Shown: positions 62,673-64,000 of the stretch, in pieces | How the letters are laid out: every line of letters begins with the position of its first letter | How positions within the stretch are numbered: position 1 is the first letter of the stretch | Assembly: GCA_964519385.1 (NCBI GenBank) | Contig: CAZFLR010000007.1 | Coordinates: 19,697 to 83,696, forward strand | Reading direction: 5' to 3' | Length of the DNA stretch: 64,000 nucleotides | Source: SVFI01 sp964519385 | GTDB lineage: Bacteria; Bacillota; Clostridia; Lachnospirales; Lachnospiraceae | Made by a program: the position numbers and the translations under genes | Notes under the pieces: model-generated | What the model was told of the DNA's origin: nothing | Seen by the model: the letters and a program-made list of their open reading frames with translations, nothing else | The model's database searches: none

Positions 62673-63413
62673 TCATTTGGGGATTAATTCTCCTACAATG
62701 TCATTATATACCGAACTTCCATCAAGAATAGTTCCATACGTGTCAACCCAAAACGGAATGTAATCACACCTGCTTGCTACCATCTGAGAACCAATGTTAG
62801 TTACAGAAGACGAATAAAACGGAACTATATTTTTGTCTAATAATTTCTCAGTCAATTTTCTCACCAGATAGGTAGCCAGTCGAGATTTTCTATATTCTTC
62901 CAAAATATCTACACCGATTTCCCAAACACCGTTTACCGATGATTTTGCCGCACCTGCTACTCCAACAATTTCCTTCTTATATTTTGCAATGTAAACGGCT
63001 CCTGTTGATGTACAACCATTTTCATCAAATGATAATGAATTATCAAAACCTTTTAACCCTGATAAAGATGAAATATCTCTATCCTCGAGATACTCATATT
63101 CATAATTTTGTGGAATCTCTACATTGTTTGTATAGATACCATCAGGAATATAGTGTATAGTCTGACCATATACAAACGGAAGTTCAAAAATTTCGTCTCT
63201 ATTCTTATTTTGTAGGATTTCATGGACATAATCATGTAAATTCTCTGATGTACAAACCACAACACAATGTCTATAGGCTAATATTTTTATATATGACTGT
63301 TTTTCATCATTATTAACCGTAAATACTATGGATTCACCATTTAAGTCATCTGAACTACAAAAATATGTTTTTGACAATAATTCTTCTATTTTCCATTTAA
63401 TAGTATCAATCAT
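62673..63413 (-). CDS. GNAT family N-acetyltransferase
   Basis: About 246 residues from ATG 63413 (MIDTIKWK); in-frame starts upstream lack a good site. The C-terminal 130 residues form an acetyl-CoA transferase fold, with AVYIAKYKKEIVGVAGAA, WEIGVDILEEYRKSRLATYLV near the CoA-binding loop and a final EKLLDKNIVPFYSSSVTN helix-strand. The N-terminal 110 residues are of another type, as in some two-domain GNATs. The local base composition is clearly more AT-rich and codon use differs from the other genes here, suggesting horizontal transfer, in keeping with the TnpV remnant next door. Substrate unknown. Confidence 0.82.
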   Translation of the reverse strand: MIDTIKWKIEELLSKTYFCSSDDLNGESIVFTVNNDEKQSYIKILAYRHCVVVCTSENLHDYVHEILQNKNRDEIFELPFVYGQTIHYIPDGIYTNNVEIPQNYEYEYLEDRDISSLSGLKGFDNSLSFDENGCTSTGAVYIAKYKKEIVGVAGAAKSSVNGVWEIGVDILEEYRKSRLATYLVRKLTEKLLDKNIVPFYSSSVTNIGSQMVASRCDYIPFWVDTYGTILDGSSVYNDIVGELIPK

Positions 63414-63697
63414 ATTTATCTTGTCTCCACAAATTCTGATTGTGTAATTACATAATTTAAGGGTTTCATTCAAAATCACATAACACATTATAACACAATA
63501 TGAATACAGCATACTCATCCTAAGTCAACCAGAAACAAAAACTTTGATTGACTCATATGATACATGGAAGCCTGAAATTTACATCAGAATTCCATTATCT
63601 GTTCCGCATATTCTGTGGTTGGTTCTAATAAAATCAATTTGTTATTCATCTTCCTTATCGTATGCCTGTTCCAACATACCCTCTTCATCTAAATAAA

Positions 63698-63916
63698 CTA
63701 CATGCTGTGCAGATATTCGTTGAGCATACTGCCGGTCATTAGATTTGTAAGCAATACCTTGTGGCACTTTTGCAGGTATCTGAACTTTGCTCTGCCGAAC
63801 CGCCCCAAATCATAATACTCCTGTTCGGGAAGTGCAAGGTCGGGGAGATAATAATCTCCGCAGAGTGTGTAGCCGATACCTGTTCTTTCATCTGTGATAT
63901 GCTTTTTCAGTTCCAT
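63698..63916 (-). pseudogene. TnpV transposon protein, truncated
   Basis: 72 residues: the family pattern GYTLCGDYYLPDLALPEQ then GRAKFRYLQKCHKVLLTNLMTGSMLNEYL is clear, but the protein stops at LHSM, whereas TnpV proteins normally have around 120 residues. A neighbouring frame after the stop (VVYLDEEGMLEQAYDKEDE) does not look like the TnpV tail, so a deletion or recombination joined foreign sequence. It marks the remains of a conjugative or mobilisable element. The ribosome site AGGAGGG is locked in the hairpin at 63924-63958. Confidence 0.7.
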
Positions 63917-63923
63917 AAAAAAT

Positions 63924-63958
63924 CCCTCCTGTCGGGATTATTGTACCTAACAGGAGGG
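63924..63958 (-). promoter_or_regulatory. leader hairpin that covers the tnpV ribosome site
   Basis: CCCTCCTGT and ACAGGAGGG form a perfect 9-base stem with a 17-base loop. The 3' arm on the minus strand is the AGGAGGG Shine-Dalgarno sequence 7 bases before ATG, so translation would need the hairpin to open. Confidence 0.6.
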
Positions 63959-64000
63959 TAGATTGCGAATGTGTCAAATCGCTTTATTTAATTACTTAGC

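Overview
The window looks like chromosome of a motile, anaerobic Gram-positive gut Firmicute of the Lachnospiraceae (Roseburia-like). The evidence is the short two-domain flagellins, the flgM-flgN-flgK-flgK-flgL-fliW-csrA-flaG-fliD-fliS gene order, strong AAGGAGG ribosome binding sites, FeoAB with a Cys-rich FeoB partner, Ig-like/BspA-type surface proteins, and a TnpV transposon remnant at the right edge. The genus is inferred from protein character only. Most genes lie on the minus strand. I found no rRNA, tRNA or CRISPR array.

Layout. 1-5.1 kb: a class B sortase cut by the window edge, a FliD-like orphan, a CMP-sugar synthetase fused to a HAD domain, and an acyl-CoA carboxyltransferase with a FabT-like operator at its promoter. 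5.1-15.7 kb: a glycosylation island with UDP-galactopyranose mutase, three GT2-TPR glycosyltransferases, another GT2, a DUF4422 transferase, two CgeB-like transferases and a GT11 fucosyltransferase. 15.8-27.6 kb: the late flagellar block, with two nearly identical flagellin genes, a FliT-like chaperone, fliS, fliD, flaG, csrA, fliW, flgL, two flgK paralogues, flgN and flgM. Sigma-D (sigma-28) type promoters stand before flgM and both flagellins. Each flagellin leader has a small hairpin with GGA in the loop, as expected for CsrA control antagonised by FliW.

27.7-45.6 kb: surface polysaccharide genes. Three genes could make CDP-ribitol or a similar nucleotide polyol (epimerase, cytidylyltransferase, reductase). 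A 1159-residue secreted Ig/LRR protein follows. An eight-gene operon (aldo-keto reductase, TagF-like/propeller protein, FrhB-acyltransferase fusion, pyruvyltransferase, an unknown, GT2, Stealth phosphotransferase, HAD protein) then runs without significant gaps. Four of its proteins appear to share one Rossmann-like module. Just upstream, two exported proteins are preceded by another sigma-D type promoter, which links cell-surface proteins to the motility regulon.

47.4-64 kb: a membrane protein and a radical SAM enzyme, feoA/feoB with matching GTTAG-N6-CTAAC palindromes, a divergent MocR-type regulator that lacks both the PLP lysine and its C-terminal end, PlsC, a lipoprotein, an Na+-coupled transporter with a 1-phosphofructokinase-type kinase, a GHKL/LytTR two-component system headed by a kinase-less membrane protein, a Y-family polymerase with YolD, and a low-GC GNAT gene beside the TnpV remnant.

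The most distinctive features are the flagellin gene-conversion tract with its CsrA hairpins, the polysaccharide operon with a repeated Rossmann module, and the degenerate MocR regulator next to feo.
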